Shown here: positions 23,482 through 35,057 of the stretch, piece after piece
How positions within the stretch are numbered: position 1 is the first letter of the stretch
How the letters are laid out: every line of letters starts with the position of its first letter
Assembly: GCA_000722615.1 (NCBI GenBank)
Contig: JOKI01000030.1
Location: 317 to 49,348, forward strand
Origin: Pseudorhizobium pelagicum
GTDB lineage: Bacteria > Pseudomonadota > Alphaproteobacteria > Rhizobiales > Rhizobiaceae
DNA: 49,032 bases
Reading direction: 5' to 3'
The notes under the pieces: model-generated
Database searches by the model: none
Told to the model about the DNA's origin: nothing
What the model saw: only the letters and a program-made list of their open reading frames with translations
Made by a program: the position numbers and the translations under genes

Positions 23482-23669
23482 CGACCCGCTCACGCCCGAT
23501 CCATTCCGGCTTCGAAAGCCTTCGCAACACCGGTCTCTCGCCGCGCTCGACGCAGGGCTATCATCATTTCGGCTCGGTCACCAATGAGCAGCTGTCTGCG
23601 CGCGCCCTGGCCGGTGTCGGCAGGATCACGCGCCCTTCGGCGATCTTCGCGGATTTTCGCGAGCGCTGA
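23478..23669 (+). CDS. Small hypothetical protein (63 aa)
   Basis: It starts at ATG 23478 inside an ATGA overlap with the 41-aa ORF; an upstream TTG at 23445 in frame is less likely. The sequence is basic and polar (MTTRSRPIHSGFESLRNTGLSPRSTQGYHHFGSVTN...), with no membrane segment or known motif. The C-terminus is ITRPSAIFADFRER. It is followed by another small ORF 31 nt on. Its position in a small-ORF nest between the UDG gene and a transporter gives no functional clue. Confidence 0.5.
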   Translation: MTTRSRPIHSGFESLRNTGLSPRSTQGYHHFGSVTNEQLSARALAGVGRITRPSAIFADFRER

Positions 23670-23700
23670 TCGCGCCGCGTCTGAACACAGGACGACCCCA

Positions 23701-23853
23701 ATGACCGGCATTCACCCCCTGCGCGCCCTGCGGCAGACCTGGAACGACGTGGGCACAGCCGTGAGCGCTGCCCGCGAATACCGCCAGGCCGGCGCCGCCC
23801 GCAGCGACACCATCCTCGCCGACAATCCGCAGACGGCCGCCATCCCGCTCTGA
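23701..23853 (+). CDS. Small hypothetical protein (50 aa)
   Basis: ATG 23701 is preceded by AGGA about 8 nt upstream. The protein begins MTGIHPLRALRQTWNDVGTAVSAAREYR and is predicted mostly helical. It ends DNPQTAAIPL, four bases before the convergent transporter stop. No family is recognised. The frame is open further upstream (to 23584), but the SD and the intergenic spacing favour this start. Confidence 0.45.
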   Translation: MTGIHPLRALRQTWNDVGTAVSAAREYRQAGAARSDTILADNPQTAAIPL

Positions 23854-23856
23854 CGA

Positions 23857-24795
23857 CTAGTTCGGCGGTGACGATGCCTTGCGCACCGCCTTGCGCTCCA
23901 ACCCCAGCCTGTGCTCGCGGTAGACGATGAAGATGCCGGCGGCCATGGTGATCCCCGTGCCCACCACCATCGGCAGCGTCGGGATATCGTTGAAGAACAC
24001 GAAGGCGATGACGATCCCCAGAAGGAAGGACGTGTATTCGAACGGCGCCACCGCCGACACGTCCGCATGCCGGTAGCTCTCCGTCAGGAAGATCTGCGCG
24101 ATCCCCCCGAAGATCCCGGCAGAAATCAATAGCACCGCCTGCTCTCCCGTCAGCACGGTCCAGCCGAACGGCAGGCTCACCAGCGAAAACAGCGCCCCGG
24201 AGAGCGAGAAGTAGAAGACGATCGTCGGCGTCTTTTCGGTCTGCACCAGCTGGCGCACCTGCACCATGGCAAGCCCGCTCAGCACCGCCGCCAGCAGCAC
24301 CGCCGCAGCGCCCAGAGCCTGGGTCGATTGGAAACCGCCCTCCTGGAACAGCGTCAGCTTCGGCCAGGAAACGATCAGCACGCCGAACATGCCCGCCACC
24401 ACCGCGCTCCAGCGATAGACGCGCACCTTCTCGCCCAGGATCACGGCGGCGAAGACGACCGCCATCAGCGGTGAGGCGTAGCCGATGGCGATCGCCTCCG
24501 GCAGCGGCAGGTGAACGAGCCCGTAGAAGCCGAAGGCCATCGACAGGATGCCGAAGAACCCGCGCTTCAGGTGGCCGAAAGGCCTCTCCGTCTTCACGGC
24601 GGTGCGCAGGTCGCGCTGCCATGCCAGGTAGATGATGATCGGGATCAGCGCGAAGGCGGACCGATAGAAGGTGATCTGCCCCGCCGGGACATCGGCGCCG
24701 GCACCCTTGATGCAGGTCTGCATCATCACGAAGATCATGACGGAGAGGATCTTGAACATGATCCCCCGCAGGGGATTGCCCGCTTCGACGGTCAT
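23857..24795 (-). CDS. EamA/DMT-superfamily transporter
   Basis: This 312-aa membrane protein has about ten hydrophobic segments in two repeated EamA halves (about 8-145 and 155-295). The halves begin RGIMFKILSVMIFVMMQTCIKG and GAAAVLLAAVLSGLAMVQVRQL. The second half holds the typical FEYTSFLLGIVIAFVFFNDIPTLPMVVGTGITMAAGIFIVYREHR. Such proteins export or import metabolites (amino acids, riboflavin, S-adenosylmethionine in other members). The substrate cannot be predicted here. It converges with the small-ORF nest, and its own promoter lies in the 212-bp gap to the glycosyltransferase stop. Confidence 0.9.
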   Translation of the reverse strand: MTVEAGNPLRGIMFKILSVMIFVMMQTCIKGAGADVPAGQITFYRSAFALIPIIIYLAWQRDLRTAVKTERPFGHLKRGFFGILSMAFGFYGLVHLPLPEAIAIGYASPLMAVVFAAVILGEKVRVYRWSAVVAGMFGVLIVSWPKLTLFQEGGFQSTQALGAAAVLLAAVLSGLAMVQVRQLVQTEKTPTIVFYFSLSGALFSLVSLPFGWTVLTGEQAVLLISAGIFGGIAQIFLTESYRHADVSAVAPFEYTSFLLGIVIAFVFFNDIPTLPMVVGTGITMAAGIFIVYREHRLGLERKAVRKASSPPN

Positions 24796-25008
24796 TCTAC
24801 ACTCTTGGAAATGCGACCTGACGCAAGGTCATGGCAGGCGGGAGCAGTTGCGGAGAAGATCTAGCGCCCGCGAGAGTAAAGGAAATATCTCCAGCCCGAC
24901 ATCAAAACTGATGATGGACCGATCAATAACAGTGGCCGGAGACAGCCTCCTGCCCCGCCATTGCGTCCGAGCCCGCTGCCGGACGGGATGCAAACCCTGA
25001 AGGTGTGC

Positions 25009-26292
25009 CTATCGCGGCGCGCGCCGGATGCGCTTCAGCGCACTCATCTCGGCCGGCTTGGCGGCGCGCCCGCGCTCCACCAGATCATGCAGCTCCTGCA
25101 TCAGCCGTTCGACGATCATCTTCTCGCTCCACCGCTCCTCGGCACAGGCGCGTGCCGCGCGACCGTAGCGATCGCGCAGGTCCGGGTTGTCGAGCATGAC
25201 CTCGATCGCGGCCGCGAAGGACGCGACGTCGTCCGGTTCGGTCACCAGGCCGCACCCCTCCACCTCCTGGGCAAGGCCGGTGCCGGGGGCAGCCGTCGCG
25301 ATGACCGGACGGCCCGAGGCCAGCATGTTGATCAGCTTCGACGGCAGCAGCAGGTCGGCTGCAGTGCCGAGCTGCGGCAGGAGGTGAACCGTCGCGAGGC
25401 CGACGAGATCGTTGATCCGCTCGCGCGGCTGGAGATCGCGGAACTGGATGTTGGGCAGGCCCTCGGCCCGGGTCTCGAGTGCCGCCCGGTTGGGGCCTTC
25501 ACCGCAGACGACGATGGTCAGGTCCTGGCGATGGACCAGCCGCCGTGCCGCGTCGACAAGGATCTCGATGCCCTGCTTGTTGGCGATATTTCCCGAGTAG
25601 AGCGCCACGTGCTCGGTCTTGATGTCCCACTCGGCGCGATAGGGCGACGGCTCCGTCAGCGGCCTGACCTTGGACAGATCGCCGGAGTTGCGAAACTCGA
25701 CCACCCGTTCGGCAGGCACGCCCTTGCTGATCAGGTGCTTGCACATCTGCGGCGAAATGCTGCTCGCCCGATCGAATGACCGAAGCACCGTCGATTCAAA
25801 CTTCTTGGCCAGTCGGGAGATGACGCCCTTGTCGCTCAGCAGGTTCGTTGCGAAGGCGGCCTCGACCTCGAAGTCCTGGACATGAAGCCAGGACCGTGCC
25901 CCAGACAGGAAGGCGGCCAGGCGGCCGCAGGGCGCGGCGATCAACGACGGCGCGATGCAGAAGACGACGTCCGGGCGTCCGCCGATCGCCGCTTTCAGCA
26001 CCGGGAAAAGGCAGCTGAGGGCGAAGGAGAGATGATGAAGGATGCGACGGGCGCTGCTGGGTCGGGCGGGAACGTAGAGGGGGCAACGGATGACCGTCAC
26101 GCCATCCTCGACCGATCGCTGATAGGCCTGCCGGGCACCGGGCATCAATTTCCACGCCGGGTAATAAGGTTGCGCACAGACGATCGTGACCTGATGGCCC
26201 GCCGCGGCCATGGCCTTGGCCAGGCCATGCGTATAGACGGCGATCCCGATCTTCTCAGGCGCGTAGTTCAGCCCGACGATCAGGATCTTCAT
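25009..26292 (-). CDS. WcaI-family glycosyltransferase (GT4)
   Basis: At 427 aa from ATG 26292 (GGGAGGG upstream), it has the GT-B fold. The N-terminal acceptor half starts MKILIVGLNYAPEKIGIAVYTHGLAKAMAAAGHQV. The C-terminal donor half holds ALYSGNIANKQGIEILVDAARRL, VCGEGPNRAALE and the LLPSKLINMLASGRPVIATAAPGTGLAQEV nucleotide-sugar binding segment. It resembles colanic-acid WcaI and rhizobial exopolysaccharide transferases acting on undecaprenyl-linked sugars at the inner membrane. No other polysaccharide gene is in the window, so it is a solitary member; sugar donor and acceptor are unknown. Confidence 0.9.
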   Translation of the reverse strand: MKILIVGLNYAPEKIGIAVYTHGLAKAMAAAGHQVTIVCAQPYYPAWKLMPGARQAYQRSVEDGVTVIRCPLYVPARPSSARRILHHLSFALSCLFPVLKAAIGGRPDVVFCIAPSLIAAPCGRLAAFLSGARSWLHVQDFEVEAAFATNLLSDKGVISRLAKKFESTVLRSFDRASSISPQMCKHLISKGVPAERVVEFRNSGDLSKVRPLTEPSPYRAEWDIKTEHVALYSGNIANKQGIEILVDAARRLVHRQDLTIVVCGEGPNRAALETRAEGLPNIQFRDLQPRERINDLVGLATVHLLPQLGTAADLLLPSKLINMLASGRPVIATAAPGTGLAQEVEGCGLVTEPDDVASFAAAIEVMLDNPDLRDRYGRAARACAEERWSEKMIVERLMQELHDLVERGRAAKPAEMSALKRIRRAPR

Positions 26293-26942
26293 GCCCAACC
26301 CTCCCGAGTGGACACGGGATATTGATCGGCAAACAGGGGGGCGATTTCTGAAAGGTGCATTATGGCCATCAAAACCCGCACTACGCTACAACGCCAGCGA
26401 CCTAAGTTACCTTTGCTTGCAGGCTCTCCGCCGGCGAATTTTTCGCACAACGTCGCAATACATAACGAGATAAATACCGCAACGCAACATAAAGGTGAGA
26501 CGTCAATACTTTAAATATTAGATGTCTGAAATAGATTACCCGGAACAGCTGCTTCCTACCCGGTAATTGCCGTAGATTAAATCCGATAAAAACGTCGAAC
26601 GCGCAGGCGCAGCCTGCAAAATCTCATTCGCTTTGCTGACTGTTGCGGACCCGGGTAGCCGTTTTCCCTCCACGAAGACAAGGAGAGAACCGAAATCGGC
26701 AAGGCCGAACTGCAATCTCTGTTAGCATCATGTTAGCATCCCCTTGTTACGGTTCGTCCATCCCTGCCAATGAAAGGATTGCCGCTGTGTCTTCTTCTGC
26801 TGAACGCCGAGCCATCAACCGGCGCGCTCAATCAGACAATGTACGGCACCACAGGCAGCATTGAAAACCAATTCCCGCAGCTGACGCCGCCAGACGGCCT
26901 TTGAAGCAACCTCTTCAGCCACGAATAGGAAGTCGTGTACTT
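26293..26942. other. 650-base intergenic region before pepN
   Basis: No convincing gene was found. The part 26340-26600 is clearly more AT-rich than its surroundings (runs such as TACTTTAAATATTAGATG). ORFs at 26643-26864 and a 44-codon frame at 26770-26904 lack ribosome binding sites. Within it lies the 11-bp tandem repeat at 26720-26741. The region should hold the divergent promoters of the glycosyltransferase and pepN, and could hide a small RNA. Confidence 0.5.
26720..26741. repeat. Two 11-bp tandem copies of TGTTAGCATC(A/C)
   Basis: TGTTAGCATCA is followed directly by TGTTAGCATCC. The 11-bp period, one helical turn, is typical of direct-repeat sites for OmpR/PhoB-type regulators. It lies about 200 nt before pepN. 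Function is inferred. Confidence 0.45.
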
Positions 26943-29591
26943 ATGAGTACATCTGAAAACAAGATCGTCGAACTGGCTCACTACCGTCCTACCGATTTCG
27001 TTCTGGAGCGGGTCGATCTCACCTTCGAGATCGATCCGACGAACACCAAGGTCGATGCGCGGCTGATCTTCCATCGCCGCGATGGTGTCGATGCCGCTGC
27101 GCCCCTGGTTCTTGATGGTGACGAATTGACGCTGTCGGGCCTGCTGCTCGACCAGAACGAAGTTCCCGCCAGCCAATACACGGCGACCGCCCAGTCGCTG
27201 ACGATCCGCGACCTGCCGGAAAGCGGGCCGTTCGAGATCACCGTCACCACCTTCATCAATCCGCAGGCCAACAGCCAGCTGATGGGCCTCTATCGGACCA
27301 ACGGCATCTACTGCACGCAGTGTGAGGCGGAGGGCTTCCGCCGCATCACCTATTTCCCCGACCGCCCGGATGTGCTGGCGCCCTATACGATCACCATCAT
27401 CGCCGACAAGGCCGCCAATCCGCTGCTGCTCTCCAACGGCAACTATCTCGGTGGCGGCAACTACGACGAGGGCCGGCATTTCGCCGCCTGGTTCGACCCG
27501 CATCCGAAGCCTTCCTACCTGTTTGCCCTCGTCGCCGGCGATCTCGGCGTCGTCGAGGACAGCTTCACGACCATGTCCGGCCGCGACGTGGCGCTGAAGA
27601 TCTATGTGGAGCACGGCAAGGAGCCGCGCGCGGCCTTTGCCATGGACGCGCTGAAGCGCTCGATGAAGTGGGACGAGGAGCGGTTCGGTCGCGAATACGA
27701 CCTCGACATCTTCATGGTCGTGGCGGTCTCGGACTTCAACATGGGCGCCATGGAGAACAAGGGCCTCAACGTCTTCAACGACAAATACGTGCTGGCCGAC
27801 CCGGACACCGCGACCGACCAGGACTATGCCAACATCGAGGCGATCATCGCCCACGAATATTTCCACAACTGGACCGGCAACCGCATCACCTGCCGCGACT
27901 GGTTTCAGCTCAGCCTCAAGGAAGGCCTCACCGTCTATCGCGACCACGAGTTCTCCGCCGACATGCGCTCGCGTCCCGTCAAGCGCATCGCGGAAGTGCG
28001 GCACCTGAAGTCGGAACAGTTTCCGGAAGATGCGGGGCCGCTCGCCCACCCGGTCCGCCCGACCAAATACCGCGAGATCAACAACTTCTATACGACGACC
28101 ATCTACGAGAAGGGCTCTGAGGTCATCCGCATGATCGCCACCCTGCTCGGCGCGGACGACTTCAAGAAGGGCCTCGACCTCTACTTCGAACGGCACGACG
28201 GCGACGCCGCGACCGTCGAGGATTTCGTCAAGTGCTTCGAGGACGCCACCGGCCGCGACCTTAGCCAGTTCTCGCTCTGGTACCACCAGGCCGGCACGCC
28301 GCTGGTCACCGCATCGGGCGCCTATGACGCGACGACGGCGACCTTCACGCTTTCGCTGGAGCAGATGGTACCCGCAACACCCGGGCAGCCCAGCAAGGAG
28401 CCCATGCATATTCCGCTCTCGTTTGCTCTGATCCTTGCGGACGGCACCGTTGCCACCGCGACCGGGGTCACGGGCGGCGAGGTCACGGGAGAGGTGTTGC
28501 ACCTGACGGAGCGCAACCAGACCTTCACATTCACCGGCATAGCCTCGCGGCCCGTGCTGTCGCTCAACCGCAGCTTCTCGGCACCGATAAACCTCCATCT
28601 CGATCAGAGCCCGGACGACCTTGCCCATATCGCCCGCCATGATCCGGATCTCTTTGCCCGCTGGCAGGCGCTGACGGATCTGGCGCTGCCGAGCCTCATC
28701 CAGGCCACGCGCGACCTGCAGGACGGCAAGACTGTCGAGACGCCCTCTGCCCTGATCACGGCACTGATCGAGACGGCGGACGACGAGAGCCTCGAGCCTG
28801 CCTTCCGCGCTCAGGTGCTGACGCTGCCGAGCGAAGCCGACATTGCCCGTGAACTCGGCAGGAACAACGATCCGGATGCCATCCATGCGGGCCGCACCAG
28901 CGTTCTCGCAGCCATTGCCGAGGCCGGGGTTTCCACCTTCCAGAGTCTCTTCCAGACGATGCGCCCGGATGGCGCCTTCAGCCCGGACGCGCAGGACGCC
29001 GGCAAGCGGGCGCTGCGCAACATCGCTCTCAGCTACCTCACCTATGCGGAGCAGTCGCCGGCGCCGGTGGCGGAAGCCTTCAGCGATGCAGACAACATGA
29101 CCGACCTCCTGCAGGCGCTCACCCTGCTTGCCCATCGGTTCCCGGATTCCGGCGAAACCGAAGGCGCGCTGGGCGCCTTCCTGACCCGCTTCGACGCCAA
29201 TCCGCTCGTCATCGACAAGTGGTTCGCCGTTCAGGCCACCATCCCGGGCGCTGCCACCCTCGACCGCGTCAACGCGCTCATGAACGATCCGCATTTCACG
29301 CCCGGAAACCCGAACCGCGTCCGCGCCCTCGTCGGCAGTTTCGCGTTTTCCAATCCGACCGGCTTCAACCGAGCCGATGGCGCCGGCTACCGCTTTCTCG
29401 CGTCGCAAATCCTTCAGATCGATCCGAAGAACCCGCAGCTGGCGGCGCGGCTTCTCACCTCGATGCGCTCCTGGCGGTCGCTGGAGCCGCAGCGGGCCGA
29501 CCATGCCCGCTCCGCGCTGTTGACCATCGATCGAAGCGCAACGCTGTCCAACGACGTCCGCGATATCGTCGAGCGTATGCTAAAAGGCTAA
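26943..29591 (+). CDS. pepN: Aminopeptidase N (M1 family)
   Basis: At 882 aa it is close in length to E. coli PepN. The ATG at 26943 has AGGAAG upstream; the TTG at 26901 is rejected. The exopeptidase motif GAMEN is at 268-272. The zinc site is H304-E-Y-F-H308 with the distal Glu in SLKEGLTVYRDHEF (about 327), and the family-specific YTEGGFRRITYFPDRPDV-type segment appears as CEAEGFRRITYFPDRPDV. The C-terminal helical domain (about 540-880) completes the PepN-type cytosolic enzyme, which removes N-terminal residues during peptide turnover. It lies upstream of the PleC-like kinase in the same direction, 153 bp away. Confidence 0.96.
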   Translation: MSTSENKIVELAHYRPTDFVLERVDLTFEIDPTNTKVDARLIFHRRDGVDAAAPLVLDGDELTLSGLLLDQNEVPASQYTATAQSLTIRDLPESGPFEITVTTFINPQANSQLMGLYRTNGIYCTQCEAEGFRRITYFPDRPDVLAPYTITIIADKAANPLLLSNGNYLGGGNYDEGRHFAAWFDPHPKPSYLFALVAGDLGVVEDSFTTMSGRDVALKIYVEHGKEPRAAFAMDALKRSMKWDEERFGREYDLDIFMVVAVSDFNMGAMENKGLNVFNDKYVLADPDTATDQDYANIEAIIAHEYFHNWTGNRITCRDWFQLSLKEGLTVYRDHEFSADMRSRPVKRIAEVRHLKSEQFPEDAGPLAHPVRPTKYREINNFYTTTIYEKGSEVIRMIATLLGADDFKKGLDLYFERHDGDAATVEDFVKCFEDATGRDLSQFSLWYHQAGTPLVTASGAYDATTATFTLSLEQMVPATPGQPSKEPMHIPLSFALILADGTVATATGVTGGEVTGEVLHLTERNQTFTFTGIASRPVLSLNRSFSAPINLHLDQSPDDLAHIARHDPDLFARWQALTDLALPSLIQATRDLQDGKTVETPSALITALIETADDESLEPAFRAQVLTLPSEADIARELGRNNDPDAIHAGRTSVLAAIAEAGVSTFQSLFQTMRPDGAFSPDAQDAGKRALRNIALSYLTYAEQSPAPVAEAFSDADNMTDLLQALTLLAHRFPDSGETEGALGAFLTRFDANPLVIDKWFAVQATIPGAATLDRVNALMNDPHFTPGNPNRVRALVGSFAFSNPTGFNRADGAGYRFLASQILQIDPKNPQLAARLLTSMRSWRSLEPQRADHARSALLTIDRSATLSNDVRDIVERMLKG

Positions 29592-29597
29592 CCCTTC

Positions 29598-29626
29598 TCC
29601 CGCTGCAACCTATGAGTCCAGCGGGA
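29598..29626 (+). terminator. Hairpin after pepN
   Basis: TCCCGCTG (29598-29605) pairs with CAGCGGGA (29619-29626) around a 13-nt loop, seven bases after the stop. No T-run follows, so it is a weak terminator or an mRNA-end stabiliser. Confidence 0.4.
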
Positions 29627-29639
29627 GGCCAGCAAAATC

Positions 29640-29708
29640 AAAGTCTTAAGAAAGTCTTACCAAAACTCTGGACACGGCGAATCACTCGTGATTCATTGAG
29701 TCAGATTC
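29640..29708 (+). promoter_or_regulatory. Putative cell-cycle control region of the PleC-like gene: near-CtrA box and four GANTC sites
   Basis: TTAA-N7-TTAC at 29646-29660 is one mismatch from the CtrA box TTAA-N7-TTAA and lies within an 11-bp tandem repeat (AAAGTCTTAAG / AAAGTCTTACC, 29640-29661). GANTC follows at 29679-29683, 29690-29694, 29698-29702 and 29704-29708. The first two form the perfect palindrome GAATCAC-TC-GTGATTC. GANTC is the CcrM methylation target. The start codon is 36 nt further on. Confidence 0.6.
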
Positions 29709-29744
29709 GGGCGAGCGGTGCGCCGAATTTCCATGAGGGGTCAG

Positions 29745-32079
<2,335 letters not shown>

Positions 32080-32090
<11 letters not shown>

Positions 32091-35031
32091 CCGTCTTCCG
32101 GAATACCGCCCGCACCGCCTTCGACAGCCGCTTCACCTCGCCTTCGAGCGTCCTGATGTCGGGGCAGTCCCCTGCCCGGCAGACGCGCTCGACGAGACCC
32201 GCCGGCGCCTCCTTGGGCACGAAGGGTCCGTCGATGCAGAGGCGGATGATCTGCGAGAGCTCCGTGAACAGAGAAAGACCTTCGAGAACCGTCTGAAGGT
32301 CGTCATCCGTCATCAGCTCGGCTCCCAGGGCCTGCAGGGCCTCCCTCGTCGTCAGCCCATGGGTGTCGATCGCAAGCCCCCTCGCGGGCGCCACCAGCCG
32401 CAGGTGCTGCGCGATGAACTCGATGTCGATCAGCCCGCCGGGGATGAGCTTCAGATCCCAGATGTCGCGCGGCGGCTTCTCCTTCTCGATCAGGTCGCGC
32501 ATCTCGCGCACGTCGGCTGCAATTTTCGCGACATCGGCCGGCCTGTCGAGAACTTCGGCGATGACGGCGCAGGTCTCGTCGCCGAGATCCTCATCGCCGG
32601 CAACCATGCGCGCCCGCGTCAGCGCCATGTGCTCCCAGGTCCAGGCCTCTTCCTGCTGATACTTGCGGAAGGCCCTGATGCGGGTGGCGACCGGTCCCTT
32701 GTTGCCGGAGGGGCGCAGGCGCATGTCGACCTCGAAGAGCACGCCTTCGGCCGTCGGGGCCGAGAGTGCCGCGATCAGCCGCTGCGTCAGGCGCGTGTAG
32801 TAGCGCGTCGCATCGAGCGGCTTTTCGCCGTCGGATTCGGAGGCCTCGTCGTCGTAGTCGTAGAGCAGGATAAGGTCGACGTCGGACGCCGCCGTCAGCT
32901 CGAAGCTGCCGAGCTTGCCCATGCCCATCAGCGCCACGCGGCCGCCGGGATAGCGCCCGTGCGCCGCCTCGATCTCCCGCTCCACCGCCGTCAGCGTCTG
33001 CTCGATCAGGAGGTCGGCCAGATCGGTGAAGGCGCGGCCGGCCTCGGCGCCGTCGATGGCGCCCGTCAGGAGACGGATGCCGATCAGGAAGCGCTGTTCG
33101 GCGGCAAAGATGCGCAGCCGGTCGAGCACCTCCTCGTAGTGGCGGGCGACCGTCAGGAAGCTTCGCAGCCGTTCGGACATGTAATCGCGCGTGGGCAGTT
33201 CCGCCATCAGCGCGGGATCCAGCATGCCGTCGAAGACATGCGGCCGCGACGCGATGATGTCGGCAAGCCGGGGCGCCGACGACATCACCCGGACGATCAG
33301 CGAGAGGAGCGCCGGGTTGTTGCCGATCAGCGAGAACAGCTGGATGCCCGCCGGCAGCCCTGAGAGGAAGCTGTCGAAGCGCAGCATCGCCTCGTCGGCG
33401 CGGCTGCTTTCGCCGAAGGCCTTCAGGAGCTTCGGCATCATCTCCGTCAGCCGCTCGCGCGCTTCCACCGACTGGGTGGCGCGGTAGCGGCCGTAGTGCC
33501 AGGTGCGGATCACCCGCGCCATGTCGGCCGGTCGCTCGAAACCGAGCGATGCCAGCGTCTTCAACGTGCCCGGATCGTCCTGCTCGCCGGTGAAGACGAG
33601 ATTGCCCTCGACGCCCGACAGTTTCGTCTCCTGCTCGAAGAGGCGCGCATAGCGCCTCTCGACGGACCTCAGCGTGCGCTCCAGCCTGGCGGAGAAGCTC
33701 GCCGTATCGGCAAAGCCCAGCATGAAGGCGATGCGCTTCAGCTCCGCCTCGGTGTCCGGCAGATTGTGGGTCTGCTCGTCGTGGACCATCTGGATGCGGT
33801 GCTCGACATCGCGCAGAAACCAGTAGGCCTGCGTCATCTCGTCGGCGATGTCCTGCGTGATCCAGTTCGCCTCCGCCAGCGCCTTCAGCGCCACCTCGGT
33901 CTGGCGGGTCCTGAGCGGCGGCATGCGGCCGCCGGCGATCAGCTGCTGCGTCTGGGCAAAGAACTCGATCTCGCGAATGCCGCCCCGACCGAGCTTGACG
34001 TCGTGACCCTTGACCGCGATCGCCCCGTGTCCCTTGTGGACATGGATCTGCCGCTTGATCGAATGGATGTCGGAGATCGCCGCATAGTCGAGATACTTGC
34101 GGAAGACGAAGGGCACCAGCTGGCGCAGGAAATCCTCGCCCGCGGCAATGTCGCCGGCCATGGCACGGGCCTTGATGAAGGCCGCCCGCTCCCAGTTCTG
34201 GCCGCGGCTCTCGTAATACAGAAGCCCCGCCTCGACCGGCACCGCCAGCGGCGTCGAGCCGGGATCGGGCCGAAGCCTGAGATCGGTGCGGAAGACATAG
34301 CCGTCGGCGGTGCGCTCCTGGAGGATGCGCACCAGGCGGCGCATCATCCGGCCGTAGATTTCCGTCCCGTCGACCGGGTCGACAAGGATGCCGCTTTCGG
34401 GATCGAAGAAGACGACGATGTCGATGTCGGAGGAATAGTTGAGCTCGTGACCGCCGAGCTTGCCCATGCCGATGACGATCAGGCCGGATCTCTCGCTCGG
34501 TCGCTCCACATCCTTGAGGACGACCTTGCCGCTCTCGTGGCCGCCCAGCAGCAGGTGATCGATGGCCGCGGCCACCGCCGCGTCGGCAAACCGGCTGAGG
34601 TAGAGTGTGGTGTCGCGGGCGGAGAAGATGCGGCCGAGATCGGCCAATGCCACGACAAAGGAAAGGCTGCGCTTGGCTTTCCGCAGCGACGCCATCACCT
34701 CCGTCTCGGAGGGTGTCTGGCCATCGCGCGGCTTCCAGCAATCGCGCGCCGTGGCGATCAGTTCCTCCAGCACCGTCTCCAGCGGGTCGGAGAGGGCAGC
34801 GGCGATCAGCTGCGGAGAGACCGCCGCGCTGTCGCGCAGATAGGGCGACAGCGTCAGGGCGGCGATCAGGAACGGCTTCAGCGGGTCATCGCCGCTCAGA
34901 AGCTCGGCAATCGCCGGCTCCTGCCGTGCGGCGTCCTTCAGAAGCGCGACCGCGCTCTTGGCCTCGGTCTGGCTCAGCGGCCGGATGACGTCGGCCTCGA
35001 CGTCCTTCAGGTATCTTGCAGTCTCTACCAC
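32080..35031 (-). CDS. glnE: Bifunctional glutamine synthetase adenylyltransferase/deadenylyltransferase
   Basis: The 983-aa protein starts at GTG 35031 with GGGAGG 5 nt upstream. Two nucleotidyltransferase domains are visible. The N-terminal adenylyl-removing one has GMGKLGGHELNYSSDIDIVVFFD at about 187-209. The C-terminal adenylyltransferase has GMGKLGSFELTAASDVDLILLYDYD at about 702-726. A GlnE helical linker lies between, with a helical region after the second. GlnE sets the activity of GlnA by AMP addition and removal in response to PII. Its last 11 bases overlap the convergent 3' end of the PleC-like gene. It follows the histidine kinase gene by 26 nt, so it may be part of the same transcript. 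Confidence 0.96.
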
Positions 35032-35057
35032 GGCATCCTCCCGTCTGCCGTCCCTTC

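Noticed and set aside
26770..26904. 44-codon ORF (MKGLPLCLLLLNAEP...) before pepN with a TTGSI string like the DYYEGA family
   Set aside because: There is no ribosome binding site, no DYYEGA ending, and the shared string is too short to count.
26832..29504. 890-codon minus-strand ORF opposite pepN
   Set aside because: It is an antisense shadow of pepN, whose catalytic motifs are unambiguous.
32591..34741. 716-codon ORF in another frame of glnE
   Set aside because: Its composition is Arg/Gly/Ala-rich shadow; the real frame has both nucleotidyltransferase motifs.
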